NCBI GenBank assembly: GCA_016710275.1
Contig: JADJXS010000001.1
Coordinates: forward strand, 992,001 to 1,056,000
Reading direction: 5' to 3'
Length of the DNA: 64,000 nucleotides
Source of the DNA: Phycisphaerales bacterium
GTDB lineage: Bacteria > Planctomycetota > Phycisphaerae > UBA1845 > Fen-1342
Part shown: in pieces, positions 27,830 to 36,594 of the stretch
How positions within the stretch are numbered: position 1 is the stretch's first letter
Layout of the letters: each line of letters begins with the position of its first letter
Position numbers and translations under genes: made by a program
Notes under the pieces: generated by a model
The model's database searches: none
The model's input: only the letters and a program-made list of their open reading frames with translations
What the model was told of the DNA's origin: nothing

Positions 27830-28380
27830 GAGGGGGCATCCATCTCCGGCTCGAGAATCCAGACCACCGTCGGTCCATCCCCGACCATCGCGGTGACGCC
27901 CTCGCCCACGTCCATCTCGAGCACGCGGACGTCGCCCGCCGCGGCCAGGGACCACAGCCCGGATTCGACCGGCGGCGCGGCAAACCGCCAGGACACCACC
28001 ATCATGACGCACGCCGCCGCTGCTGCCAACGGCGTCCACGCGCTTCGCAGGATTCCCGCCCGCCCCGCCCGCCAGATCGAGCTGACGGACGGGCTGCGAT
28101 CGGCGATCACGGCCCACGCGCGCCGCCATTGGGCCGCCGCGGGCTGCCGCGGCGCCTGCACCAGCGGGTCACTCGCCGACACAGGGCGCGCCGCGCCGAG
28201 CTTATCCGCACACGCGGCGCAGTGGTTGAGATGCGCCTCGGCCGCCGCAACCGCATCCGGCGTCAGCGCGTCGAAGCGCCCCTCGCGCAGCGCCGTCAGC
28301 GCATCGCTTTGTCGCGCACAGTCGCGGGTTGTCACGGCCGTCATCCTCCATTGCGCCGCGGGACCATCCCGCAGCGCCAT
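27826..28380 (-). CDS. Anti-sigma factor with zinc-finger (HC2-like) domain
   Basis: 184 aa. The N-terminal segment AAAEAHLNHCAACADKLGAA carries the H-x3-C-x2-C pattern of zinc-binding anti-sigma (ZAS) domains. A single membrane helix (SAWTPLAAAAACVMMVVSW) follows near residue 115, with an external C-terminal domain. It would hold the upstream ECF sigma factor inactive at the membrane until a signal releases it. The ATG at 28380 lies 5 bp after the sigma stop, with AAGGA 9 nt upstream; it overlaps the following secreted gene by 4 bp (ATGA). A later Met13 start is possible. Confidence 0.82.
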   Translation of the reverse strand: MALRDGPAAQWRMTAVTTRDCARQSDALTALREGRFDALTPDAVAAAEAHLNHCAACADKLGAARPVSASDPLVQAPRQPAAAQWRRAWAVIADRSPSVSSIWRAGRAGILRSAWTPLAAAAACVMMVVSWRFAAPPVESGLWSLAAAGDVRVLEMDVGEGVTAMVGDGPTVVWILEPEMDAPS

Positions 28381-28385
28381 CGGTC

Positions 28386-29000
28386 TCAGTCCTTCCGTCG
28401 CATCGTCGGCGCCAGGTCGCCCAGCATCTCCGTCAGTCGCCGGCGTGCGTGAAACAGCCGGCTCATCACGGTGCCGATCGGGATACCCACGATCTTCGCG
28501 ATGTCCGCGTAGGTCAGCTCTCCGTCGGCGTACAGCGCGAACACGGCCCGCTGTTCGGGCGGCAGGGACGCGACCGCGCGCGCCAGCCGCTCTCCCAATT
28601 CCATGCGCTCCAGCCCGGCGCCGGGCGTCTCGTATTCATCCCCGCGCGCCGGTGGATCGGGCAGCCCATCGCGGTCCTGGCCGTCGTTGCGCTGGTCGAG
28701 GGAAGCCGCCCGTCGCACCTTGGCGGCCCGCAGCAGGTCCAGCGCCCGATTGGTGACGATTCGCAGCAGCCAGGTCTTGAAGCTCGCCCCCCGCGCGAAC
28801 CCGGCCAGCGACTCAAATGCCTTGATGAAGGCGTCCTGAACCACGTCCAGGGCGTCCTCGGGGCGTCCGGTAACCCGCAGGGCCGCCGCATACGCCGCCT
28901 CCCGGAAGCGCTCAAACAGCTCGCGACGGGCGTCCGCGTCCCCGTGGACGGCCCGGGCGATCAGCACATCCTCAGAGGGATCGACGTTTGGCGCGGTCAC
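28386..29000 (-). CDS. ECF-type RNA polymerase sigma factor
   Basis: About 204 aa. Region 2: VLIARAVHGDADARRELFER and DALDVVQDAFIKAFESL; region 4: LPPEQRAVFALYADGELTYA followed by DIAKIVGIPIGTVMSRLFHA, a typical helix-turn-helix. It is the first gene of a three-gene operon with an anti-sigma factor and a secreted protein, a standard signal-responsive ECF arrangement. The start is uncertain: a GTG at 29000 gives a protein of normal size, and the frame is open upstream to 29219 without any family similarity. Autoregulation is likely but no promoter was identified. Confidence 0.85.
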   Translation of the reverse strand: MTAPNVDPSEDVLIARAVHGDADARRELFERFREAAYAAALRVTGRPEDALDVVQDAFIKAFESLAGFARGASFKTWLLRIVTNRALDLLRAAKVRRAASLDQRNDGQDRDGLPDPPARGDEYETPGAGLERMELGERLARAVASLPPEQRAVFALYADGELTYADIAKIVGIPIGTVMSRLFHARRRLTEMLGDLAPTMRRKD

Positions 29001-29113
29001 GGTATTCAGTGTTTCCGGGAGATCAGGGGTCGGAATCCGACGCCGCCGGGGGCGAAGTGTAACGCGCCGGCCTGAACTCGCACGGCTCCGCCGCCGCGGG
29101 CGGCTGACGGCAC

Positions 29114-29884
29114 TCAGGCGGACTCGATCACCAGCCCGTCGTGCGCGAGGGCCATTCCGCTCGGCAATTCGTCGCAGGTCTGTCCATGCGGCAGCTCGTG
29201 GGCGATGTGCGTGAACCACGTCCGCCGCGCGCCGATGCGAAGCGCCTCATCCACCGCCTGCGCGAGCGTGAAGTGCGTCGGATGCGGCCGGTGCCGCAGG
29301 GCGCCCAGCACCAGCACATCCAGCCCGGCCAGCAGCGGACGCGATTCATCCGGAATGGCGCTGCAATCGGGGCAATAGGCGATGCTCCCGACCCGAAAGC
29401 CGAAGACGGGCAGCTTTCCGTGGAAGTACGGGATCGGCGTCACGGTTCGGCCCGACACTTTCACCGGGCTGCTGAGTTCGACGGCCCGCAGATCGGGCTT
29501 GGCGGAGGGGTATTCGGGGTCGGTCGTGAATGCGTAGTCGAACATCCGCCGCAGTCGCGACAGGGTTGCTGCGTCGGCATGGATCGGCAGCTCGCGGCCC
29601 TGCAGCGCGTTGAAGCGCCGCAGGTCGTCCAGCCCCACGACGTGATCCGCGTGATAGTGCGTGAAGAACACCGCGTCGACGCGCGTGACTCCCGCGGAAA
29701 CGCATTGCAGACGCAGCTCCGGCGAAGTGTCGATCAGCGCTGCGCCATCAGCCCACGAAAACACCGCGCTGCAGCGGGTGCGGCGGTCGCGCGGATCGGG
29801 CGAGCTGCACACGGGGCAGTCGCAGCCGATCATCGGCACGCCGTGGGAAGTGCCGGAGCCGAGAATGGTGAGGCGTAGAGACAT
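29114..29884 (-). CDS. PhnP-like metallo-beta-lactamase-fold hydrolase
   Basis: About 256 aa. It starts LRLTILGSGTSHGVPMIGCD with the C-x-C-x-x-C cluster of the PhnP family and carries the metal motif FFTHYHADHVVGLDDL. A second zinc-ligand region (GSIAYCPDCSAIPDESRP) and a C-terminal His (WFTHIAHELPHG) complete a two-metal site. PhnP hydrolyses cyclic phosphodiesters such as ribosyl-1,2-cyclic phosphate. No phn genes are nearby, so the substrate here is unknown. ATG 29884 is favoured; a GTG at 29890 is also in frame. Confidence 0.82.
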   Translation of the reverse strand: MSLRLTILGSGTSHGVPMIGCDCPVCSSPDPRDRRTRCSAVFSWADGAALIDTSPELRLQCVSAGVTRVDAVFFTHYHADHVVGLDDLRRFNALQGRELPIHADAATLSRLRRMFDYAFTTDPEYPSAKPDLRAVELSSPVKVSGRTVTPIPYFHGKLPVFGFRVGSIAYCPDCSAIPDESRPLLAGLDVLVLGALRHRPHPTHFTLAQAVDEALRIGARRTWFTHIAHELPHGQTCDELPSGMALAHDGLVIESA

Positions 29885-30101
29885 TATCACTCGCTGCGCG
29901 GGATTATACGCTGGAGCGCATCATTCGCCGGTACTGCCTTCGAGAGGGAACCGCCCGAGACGCTATCGGCCCGCTGAAGCCCGGCGTGCCGCCAACAGGA
30001 TTCGGGCGGGCGTCGCGCCGATAGGACAAACGGCGGTCACGCGCTGCCGGCGCCGCGGTTGCAGCGGCGGGGCGGGGCGGGTGCAGAGGGAGTGTGGGGA
30101 A

Positions 30102-30278
30102 ATGCCGGTCACAATGATCTGTCCCAACCTGGGGTGCCGGCGCCCGGTGGTGGCGTCCGAAACGGCGCGCGGCAAGATCGTGCGCTGCGCCTATTGCAAC
30201 CAGCCGTTCCTCGTGCCCGTCAAACCGGCGGCGAAGGAGCCGGCCGCCGACCCCAAGAGCAAGAAGAACGCGCGCTGA
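30102..30278 (+). CDS. Small zinc-ribbon protein
   Basis: 58 aa. Two cysteine pairs (CPNLGC and CAYC) within MICPNLGCRRPVV and RCAYCNQPFLV look like a single zinc ribbon of the MJ0042/double-zinc-ribbon type. The tail is Lys/Pro-rich. The frame is open far upstream but only this portion is protein-like, and GTGGGGA precedes the ATG. It lies 13 bp before the first TPR gene and probably belongs to that operon. Function unknown. Confidence 0.55.
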   Translation: MPVTMICPNLGCRRPVVASETARGKIVRCAYCNQPFLVPVKPAAKEPAADPKSKKNAR

Positions 30279-30291
30279 CGGGAGAGCGGCC

Positions 30292-30915
30292 GTGGCGGAG
30301 TCAGGTCGGCAATTCGGCGGATCCGTTCGCACCTCGGTGCGCAGTCGGCAGCGCGGGCTGCGCTTCACCGGCGCCGTGCCAGCGCCGTCGGCGGTCGATC
30401 CGCTGGCGCAGCGGATCATCGACGAGCCGGAGCTGATCACGGCGATGGCGGAGACGCTGCCGCCCGACGACGGCGAGGCCGCGGAACAGCTTTGGAACGC
30501 GGTGCGGACGGCGGTCTCGTTGCGGTCGGCGGAGCCGGAGCTGCTGCTGCACGCGGCGCGGTTCGCGCGGCGCAGCGGCCGCGTGCCGCAGGCCGCCGCC
30601 TGGCTTCAGGACGCGCTGGCGCTCAGCCCGCGGCATCTCGATGCGCTCATCCTGTACGGGCAGGTTGTGACCGAACTGTCCCGGCCGCAGGAGGGCGCGG
30701 CGGCGCTGGAGCGCGCGATCGCGCTGGGCGCGGATTATCCGGATGTGCATCTTCGACTCGGCGACGCGCTGCGCGCGGAGGGCCGCCGTCGCGCGGCCGC
30801 GCAGGCCTATCGCCGGGCGCTGCAGTTGAACGAGCGATTGACCGCGGCCCGGGAGGCGCTGCGGGCGATCGTGGAGGAAGAGGGGAAAGGAGCAACGCAT
30901 GAGCTACCTGCTTGA
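30292..30915 (+). CDS. TPR-repeat protein
   Basis: 207 aa. After an unstructured basic N-terminus, residues 75-195 contain three to four tetratricopeptide units, for example AAAWLQDALALSPRHLDALI and HLRLGDALRAEGRRRAAAQA. It is cytoplasmic in appearance, with no signal or membrane segment. It ends at a TGA that overlaps the beginning of the next TPR gene. The two proteins may form one scaffold; no catalytic domain is present. Confidence 0.75.
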   Translation: MAESGRQFGGSVRTSVRSRQRGLRFTGAVPAPSAVDPLAQRIIDEPELITAMAETLPPDDGEAAEQLWNAVRTAVSLRSAEPELLLHAARFARRSGRVPQAAAWLQDALALSPRHLDALILYGQVVTELSRPQEGAAALERAIALGADYPDVHLRLGDALRAEGRRRAAAQAYRRALQLNERLTAAREALRAIVEEEGKGATHELPA

Positions 30916-32561
30916 AGCGCCTGGGGCGCGGGCTGCTGGGACAGTTGTCGGACGCATTCGAGGCCCAGTTGCCCGGGCCGGACGATGACACGACCGACGA
31001 TCTTCGCCGGCGGCGCGGCGCTTCGCCGCAGTCGGCCGACCTGGCCGTCCGGCTGGGCATCGCCTGTCTGCGCGATCTGCGACTGGCCGAAGCGCGGGAG
31101 GCGTTCACCGCAGCACGCGAGCTGGGCACGTCGCCGCTCAAGGGGGTGCTGGGGCTGGCGTGCGTCGCGGATGAATTGGGCGAGCTGGACGAGGCCATCC
31201 GCCAGCTCGGCATCGCCCAGGCCCATGATCCCGGCGATCCGGCAACGGCCTTCGCCATCGGCTTCTGCCAGGAACGCGCCGGGCGCATCGACGCGGCCGC
31301 GGCGGCCTATACCGCTGCGCAGCAGTTGTGCCCCGAGCTTCGAAACACCCACGAGCGACTGGCGGCCATTGCGCTCAAACGCGGGGATCTGGCGTCGGCG
31401 ATCGCGCAATATCGCCAATTGGCGGAAATGGAGCCGGATGATCTGGACGTTCGCCTGACGCTGGGTGCGATGGAAATGCAGCGCGGCGATCCGGCTGCGG
31501 GAATCGAGGAGTTTCAGCGGGCGCTGCTGATCGAGCCGGAGCCGCGCGACGACGCCGGCGCGGAAGCGGCGGAGGACGAAGAGGAGATTCGCGCGGCGGT
31601 TTCGACGCTGTCGGCGCTGACCCGCAAGTATCCCGGCGTGGCGGATTTTCACGTGCACCTGGGGGATCTGTACGTTCGACTGGGGGAGGACGGCGAGGCG
31701 CTGCGCGCCTATCAATCCGCGCTGGAGATTCAGCCGGGGTATCTCGAAGCGACGGTGAAGCTCGGGACGCAGCACCTGCGGCAGGGGCGGCACATTGAGG
31801 CCGCGCAGACGTTCAACCGCGCCGTCGAGTTGAACGACCGGCTGATGACGGCGTTTGTGGGGCTGGGCGTTGCGCAGCATCAGCAGGGGCTGGCGGATGA
31901 GGCGCGTGCGACGTTTGAGCTGGCCGCCAGCCTGGAGCCGAACTCCAACCTGCTCTTTGCCGAGGCGGCGCGGCTGCACGCGCGCTCGGAGCGCGGCGAA
32001 GCACTGTGCGACTCGACCATCGTTCAGGATGAGAACGCCGGTCGGACGCTGATCGAGGACTCGATCCGCCGACATCAGCAGGCGCTCATTTTCTCGCCGA
32101 ACTATGCCGACCTGCACTATCGCCACGGCCTGCTGCTGCGGCAGGTCGGCCGGCTCGATGAGGCCATCGAGGCGTTCGAGCGGGCTGTTGCGATCAACCC
32201 GCACTACATCAAGGCCCAGATCAAGCTCGGCGTGTGCCTGCGACAGCGCGGGCGCTGGGAGGAGGCGGTGGCCGCCTTCTCGCGGGCGCTGCAGACGGAT
32301 CAGGCGTCGGTGGACGTGCATTACCAGCTCGGCCTGCTCTTCGCCCAGCGCAATCGCTTCGACCTGGCGGCCGAGCATTTCGAGGCTGCCGTGGCGGGCA
32401 ACCGCAACAACATCGCCTTCCGCCAGAACCTGGCGCTCTCACTGCAGATCATCGGGCTGCTGGATCGGGCCGGAGCGATGTGGCGAAGCATCTGCGAGTT
32501 GTCGCGCGAAACGCGCATCGCGATTCGGGAGCGCGCTTCGCTGGTCGGCTGCGTGAATTAG
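30912..32561 (+). CDS. TPR-repeat protein with a possibly frameshifted 5' end
   Basis: 549 aa from the only available in-frame start, a TTG at 30912 without a proper ribosome binding site. The protein is built almost wholly of tetratricopeptide repeats (for example HLGDLYVRLGEDGEALRAYQ, IEAFERAVAINPHYIKAQIK). A good ATG at 30899 with AAGGAG 8 nt upstream is in another frame and ends after 29 codons. Removing a single T from the CTTG at 30911-30914 would join that ATG to this frame and give a neat start, MSYLLKRLGRGLLGQLSDAF. So either the sequence has a one-base insertion or the gene starts at TTG. No enzyme domain; likely a protein-interaction scaffold. Confidence 0.8.
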   Translation: MKRLGRGLLGQLSDAFEAQLPGPDDDTTDDLRRRRGASPQSADLAVRLGIACLRDLRLAEAREAFTAARELGTSPLKGVLGLACVADELGELDEAIRQLGIAQAHDPGDPATAFAIGFCQERAGRIDAAAAAYTAAQQLCPELRNTHERLAAIALKRGDLASAIAQYRQLAEMEPDDLDVRLTLGAMEMQRGDPAAGIEEFQRALLIEPEPRDDAGAEAAEDEEEIRAAVSTLSALTRKYPGVADFHVHLGDLYVRLGEDGEALRAYQSALEIQPGYLEATVKLGTQHLRQGRHIEAAQTFNRAVELNDRLMTAFVGLGVAQHQQGLADEARATFELAASLEPNSNLLFAEAARLHARSERGEALCDSTIVQDENAGRTLIEDSIRRHQQALIFSPNYADLHYRHGLLLRQVGRLDEAIEAFERAVAINPHYIKAQIKLGVCLRQRGRWEEAVAAFSRALQTDQASVDVHYQLGLLFAQRNRFDLAAEHFEAAVAGNRNNIAFRQNLALSLQIIGLLDRAGAMWRSICELSRETRIAIRERASLVGCVN

Positions 32562-32718
32562 GGCGATTTCAACGCGGATGAGTGGACGGGGTTCGTCGCC
32601 GTGCCGACGGCAGTTGCGTCGGCATGCCCTGGAGGCAATTGCGCATGCATAGCCTGGAGGCTCTTGCGCACGCACGCGCTTCAACTCGTTGCCGTTGAGT
32701 GGCAGTGTAGGTGGGAGT

Positions 32719-32753
32719 GTGGCATGCTTTCGCGGTACTCCGCGTAAGCATGC
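32719..32753. repeat. Dispersed 35-bp palindromic repeat, copy 2 (inverted)
   Basis: Exact reverse complement of the 35 bases at 18418-18452, with the 32-base hairpin core at 32722-32753. It sits in a 508-base gap (32562-33069) between the TPR gene and the GHL10 lipoprotein gene; that gap holds no convincing gene and two further repeat features. Confidence 0.85.
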
Positions 32754-32913
32754 GCACCGCCCGGTCAGGGCGCGCGGTCGCTGACGGGGCTTTTGCGCTC
32801 CATACTTAGACCATTTCCGTCTTCTTTTCAGCGAGGTGAATTGGAGCCATCCGGCCTTCGTTCGCCCTGCGGGCGAAGAAGGAAGAGGAAGGGTAATGGT
32901 AGTGGCTCGGCCT

Positions 32914-32933
32914 CCAGGGGCTGAAGCCCCTGG
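32914..32933. repeat. Short perfect palindrome (hairpin)
   Basis: CCAGGGGCT-GA-AGCCCCTGG: two 9-base arms and a 2-base centre. It is followed neither by a T-run nor by a gene in the same orientation, so I would not call it an intrinsic terminator with confidence. Confidence 0.7.
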
Positions 32934-32944
32934 CAACGATCGGC

Positions 32945-33069
32945 GGCCCTCCGGGCCGAAAGAAGCCCGCGCGCTCCATGAAAGCAACGAGCGTGACGGC
33001 CCTTCGGCCCGAAAGAAGCCCGCGCGCTCCATGAAAGCAACGAGCGTGACGGCCCTCCGGGACGAAACG
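32945..33069. repeat. 53-bp direct repeat, two full units and a partial third
   Basis: Units at 32945-32997 and 32998-33050 are nearly identical; a third begins at 33051 and runs into the 3' end of the GHL10 gene at 33070. Each unit starts GGCCCTCCGGGCCGAAAG (the second differs slightly) and ends AACGAGCGTGAC. The array lies immediately downstream of the minus-strand lipoprotein gene. It is a noncoding tandem duplication of recent origin. Confidence 0.85.
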
Positions 33070-34305
33070 TCACGGCGCGCGGCGCACCGGCAGCAGCGCC
33101 TCGCGGCGCGCGGCGCGGACCTGCGATTCGCCGTCGGCGGCAGTGCCGGTGGACCCGGCTCCGTCGGCGCCGGTCGGCGGCTCCCGCGTGTCAAAAAGTG
33201 ACGAATAAGAAAAAACCGCGAAAGAACCCGTCCGTTCGACGCCGATTTCCATCATTCTGCGAATCGCCGCGTGTGCCTCCTCGGGCGGCTTGCCGGCGCT
33301 GCGGCCGATGCTCAGCCCCGGAATGATCAGGCCGCGCTGCCGCGCGAGCAGCCACGGATCGATCCGGCGGTCGAACTCGGCGGGGTCGTTCGTGTAGTTC
33401 ATCAGGATCGCGGCGTCCACCAGGTCGTCATTCACCCAGCGCACGCCGTCCTGATGGCGGTTCAACCCGTTCTGTGCGACGGAGACCACGGCGGCGGTGA
33501 GCGTCGCGGTCGGCCGCACCTGCCGCATCATCGCGCGAATGTCGGCGACGAGCCGCGTTACCTGCTCCGTCCGCCAGCGCTTCCATGCGGCCGGGTCGTC
33601 ATCGGGGGCCAGGCCCGTCTCGGCCTTGTAGATCGCCAGTGTCACCGCGTCGCGCGGATAGTCGGTCTTGCCGCCGGGCGGAGAGGCGGGCGGCTCACTG
33701 GGGAAGCGGATGTAGTCCAGGTGCAGGCCGTCAACCGGGTACTCGGCGACGATTTCGCGGAAGACCTCGACGATGTACTGACGCACCTCCGGCAGGCACG
33801 GATTCAGCGAGACATAGAAGCTCGACAGTGCCTGCCGCTTGCCCTCCTGGTCATACCAGAACCACTCCGGCTTTCGGTTGTAGAGCTGCTTCTCGTCCAG
33901 CGGCGGCCGTGTGCCGCGCCAGGCGGGCATGACGTTCACCCAGGCGTGCAACTGCACGCGCCGCGCGCGGGCCTCTTCACAGGCGACCGCCAACGGATCG
34001 AAGCCCGGGTCGCGCCCGCCCAGCTCCACCGCCCACGGCTCGAGCCGCGAGCGGTAGAAGGCGGTGCCGTTGCCGCGCACCTGGAACAGCACGATGTTGA
34101 AGCCCGCGTCTGCGCAGTTGCGGATGATGCGGCGCACATCGTCGGCGGTGCGATACTCGAAGCGCGTGACCCAGACGGCCCGTGCCTCCGCCAGCGGAGC
34201 GGGCGGCGGGGTCGGCGCGGGGGTGGAGCGCTTCGCGCATCCGGCCGGAGCGAGGATCAGAAGCGCGCTGCATGTAAGAATGCCGATCGCTGTGAGGCGG
34301 CTCAT
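33070..34305 (-). CDS. GHL10-type (DUF187) glycoside-hydrolase-like lipoprotein
   Basis: 411 aa. The signal peptide ends in a lipobox (LLILAPAGCAK), so the protein should be lipid-anchored. The domain begins AEARAVWVTRFEYRTADDVR and includes NIVLFQVRGNGTAFYRS, LHAWVNVMPAW and VDGLHLDYIRFP, the barrel strands of the GHL10 family, with the likely catalytic acids in LDYIR. The family is thought to act on glycans. Its ATG overlaps the stop of the symporter gene by 4 bp, suggesting release and uptake of a sugar by one operon. The C-terminal 35 residues are low-complexity. Confidence 0.83.
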   Translation of the reverse strand: MSRLTAIGILTCSALLILAPAGCAKRSTPAPTPPPAPLAEARAVWVTRFEYRTADDVRRIIRNCADAGFNIVLFQVRGNGTAFYRSRLEPWAVELGGRDPGFDPLAVACEEARARRVQLHAWVNVMPAWRGTRPPLDEKQLYNRKPEWFWYDQEGKRQALSSFYVSLNPCLPEVRQYIVEVFREIVAEYPVDGLHLDYIRFPSEPPASPPGGKTDYPRDAVTLAIYKAETGLAPDDDPAAWKRWRTEQVTRLVADIRAMMRQVRPTATLTAAVVSVAQNGLNRHQDGVRWVNDDLVDAAILMNYTNDPAEFDRRIDPWLLARQRGLIIPGLSIGRSAGKPPEEAHAAIRRMMEIGVERTGSFAVFSYSSLFDTREPPTGADGAGSTGTAADGESQVRAARREALLPVRRAP

Positions 34306-36230
34306 CGCGCATCTCCCGGGCGCGGCGCATCGGCCGCGGATGTGTGTTCATTTCCGGCCGGCACGCGCTGTGCCAGCAGATACCCCCATGTGAATGCAAT
34401 GATGCTGCCGACCGGGACGTACCACGGCCAGGCGAGCTTGTCCGCGCCCAGTCCCCAGGCCGCGACGACCTCGGGCTTGAGAATGGCATATTGGGCGAGC
34501 AGAAACGGCAGTGCCGCGCCCGCAGTCGCCACGAGCATCCGATACAGCCGCGGCAGGACGTCCTTCCGTTCGTCGTCAATCGCGCGATCGCGCCGCCGGG
34601 CCTCGATGATCCCCCATATTCCGAGCAGCGCGGCGCCGCCGATGGCCGTCACCTGCAGCGCGAGCTTGTCGTGCCACGCGATGCCGTAGATGCACAACAC
34701 CGACATCGGAGCGGACCAGGCGTAGCCGCGCGAGTTCACGCGCATGGGCAGAATGGCCAGCGCGAAGCCGGCCAGCAGTCCGCCGCCACAATACCCGGCC
34801 AGCGCCAGTCCGAGATCAAGCAGGGAGGCGTAGTGCTCACGCAGCGCCCGTCCCTGGTAGGCCAGGATGCTCAGGACCACGGCCCACCCGATCACCAGGA
34901 TCCGGCCGACCAGCACGCTGCGGCGATCCTCGGCGGATTGCGCTCCGTCCTCTGCATGCTCGGCGGAGGCGGCCAACAGGGTGGATTGCCCGCGCGCCGC
35001 GAGGACGCGCTCCCTCCACGGGTTGTAGAACGCGGTCTGAACCGTCTGCGATAGCGCGGTCAGCACCCCCATGACGCTCGATATCGCAGCGGCGAAGATG
35101 GCCGCGATGATCAGTCCTTTCAGCCCCACGGGCACGACCTCGACGACGAAGACGGGGAAGATGCGGTCGCCGTTCTGCCTGGTCGCGAGGAGGCCGCGGG
35201 CCGCTTCGCTGGGGGTGTGCGAGACGTAGTAAACGTACAGGCCGGCGCCGACGAGGGCGACCGTGATGGTGACGATTTGCGAGACGGCGCTGCTGATGAT
35301 GGCCCAGCGCGCCTCGCGGACGTTGCGGCAGCAGAACATCCGCTGCGCCATCAGTTGATCCGTGCCGTAGGCGCCCAGCCCGCCCCAGGTGCTGGCGATG
35401 ACCGCCGCCCAGATGGTGTAGGCGCGGGTCGGATCGGCCCGCCAGTCGAAGAACGTGAGTTTGCCCCACGCGCCGCTGACCTGCGCCTGGCCCCATTCGG
35501 CCCACGGCACACCGCTCTGCACGGCTCCATACGAGACCCGCAGCAGCTCGGCAAAGCCGCCGTCGAGTGCACCGACGATCGCTCCCAGCGCGACAAACGC
35601 CCCGATCAGGAACGCGGCAAAGAGCACCACGTCGGTCCAGATCACGGTCGTGATGCCGCCCAGCAGCGTCCAGGCGGTCGCCACCACCGACAGCAGCAGG
35701 ATCGCCCAGGCCAGTTCGTTGAGGCCGAAGGTGTCGCTGAGCCAGACCAGTTGATCGTGCATCACGACGTTGATGACTTCGGCGGTGAGGTAAATGCGGG
35801 CGGACTGGGCCAGCACGCTGCTGAGCGTGAACAGCCCGGTGGTGACGCTGCGAACCGGGCCGCCGAGCTGGTTCTGCATGTAGTCGTAGGGGCTGTAAAT
35901 CTCGCGCCGGTAATAGGCCGGCACCACGAAATAGCCCACGAGAATCCGCGCGAAGAATGAGCCGAAGACGCCCAGTTGCAGGTAGGTGAAGTTGCCGCCC
36001 GGCTGAAACACGACCCACGGAACGCTGACAAACGTCAGGGCGCTGATCTCGGTCGCGACGATCGAGCCGCTGACGGCGTACCAGGGCAGCTTCCGCCCGC
36101 CCAGGAAGAAGTCCCGGAAGGTCTGCTGCCGGCCGGCCATTCGAGCGCCGATGACGGTCGTCAGGGCCAGATAGCCCACGACAACCAGCCAATCCACGGG
36201 TGTGAACTGGGCGCTGAAGGATGCGAGCAC
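34302..36230 (-). CDS. Sodium:solute symporter (SSS family)
   Basis: About 642 aa with 13-15 membrane helices. It starts near FTPVDWLVVVGYLALTTVIG with the typical LGGRKLPWYAVSGSIVATEI, a family signature for the substrate site. It continues with GGITTVIWTDVVLFAAFLIG and AAISSVMGVLTALSQTVQTA, regions that carry the sodium ligands in SSS transporters. GTG 36230 is the best start: GAGGG lies a few bases upstream and the protein begins in register with the family. Coupled by a 4-bp overlap to the GHL10 lipoprotein gene. The solute is probably a sugar, uronate or related compound, but this is inference. Confidence 0.9.
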   Translation of the reverse strand: MLASFSAQFTPVDWLVVVGYLALTTVIGARMAGRQQTFRDFFLGGRKLPWYAVSGSIVATEISALTFVSVPWVVFQPGGNFTYLQLGVFGSFFARILVGYFVVPAYYRREIYSPYDYMQNQLGGPVRSVTTGLFTLSSVLAQSARIYLTAEVINVVMHDQLVWLSDTFGLNELAWAILLLSVVATAWTLLGGITTVIWTDVVLFAAFLIGAFVALGAIVGALDGGFAELLRVSYGAVQSGVPWAEWGQAQVSGAWGKLTFFDWRADPTRAYTIWAAVIASTWGGLGAYGTDQLMAQRMFCCRNVREARWAIISSAVSQIVTITVALVGAGLYVYYVSHTPSEAARGLLATRQNGDRIFPVFVVEVVPVGLKGLIIAAIFAAAISSVMGVLTALSQTVQTAFYNPWRERVLAARGQSTLLAASAEHAEDGAQSAEDRRSVLVGRILVIGWAVVLSILAYQGRALREHYASLLDLGLALAGYCGGGLLAGFALAILPMRVNSRGYAWSAPMSVLCIYGIAWHDKLALQVTAIGGAALLGIWGIIEARRRDRAIDDERKDVLPRLYRMLVATAGAALPFLLAQYAILKPEVVAAWGLGADKLAWPWYVPVGSIIAFTWGYLLAQRVPAGNEHTSAADAPRPGDAR

Positions 36231-36594
36231 AATCCCTCGATTCGTCCCAAGCCTCAGCCCGCGCGGCCGCTGACCTGTCAGCGCTGCGTGCGGGCGGGGG
36301 CAGACTGTAAACCGGCGGCGGGCCGAGTGGTACCGGCCGCGGGCCGGGATCGGGCCGGACGGCGGGCGTGGCCATGTCGCAAAGCCCGCACCGATCGCCG
36401 CAGCCCGGTAATTCTGTGGAGGTGCAGCGGGGATCGCGTTCGCCCGGGGGTGGCGGGACTGTATGATGGGGGCGGGCTGGCGGCGTGTTCTCTTGTCGCC
36501 GGCTCCAATGCGCTGGGAACCGCGGGCGTGCGCCGCCCGCAGAACGGCCATGCCGCGGAGGGCGGTACAGCGGCCGATCGGAGGATCAAGGATC

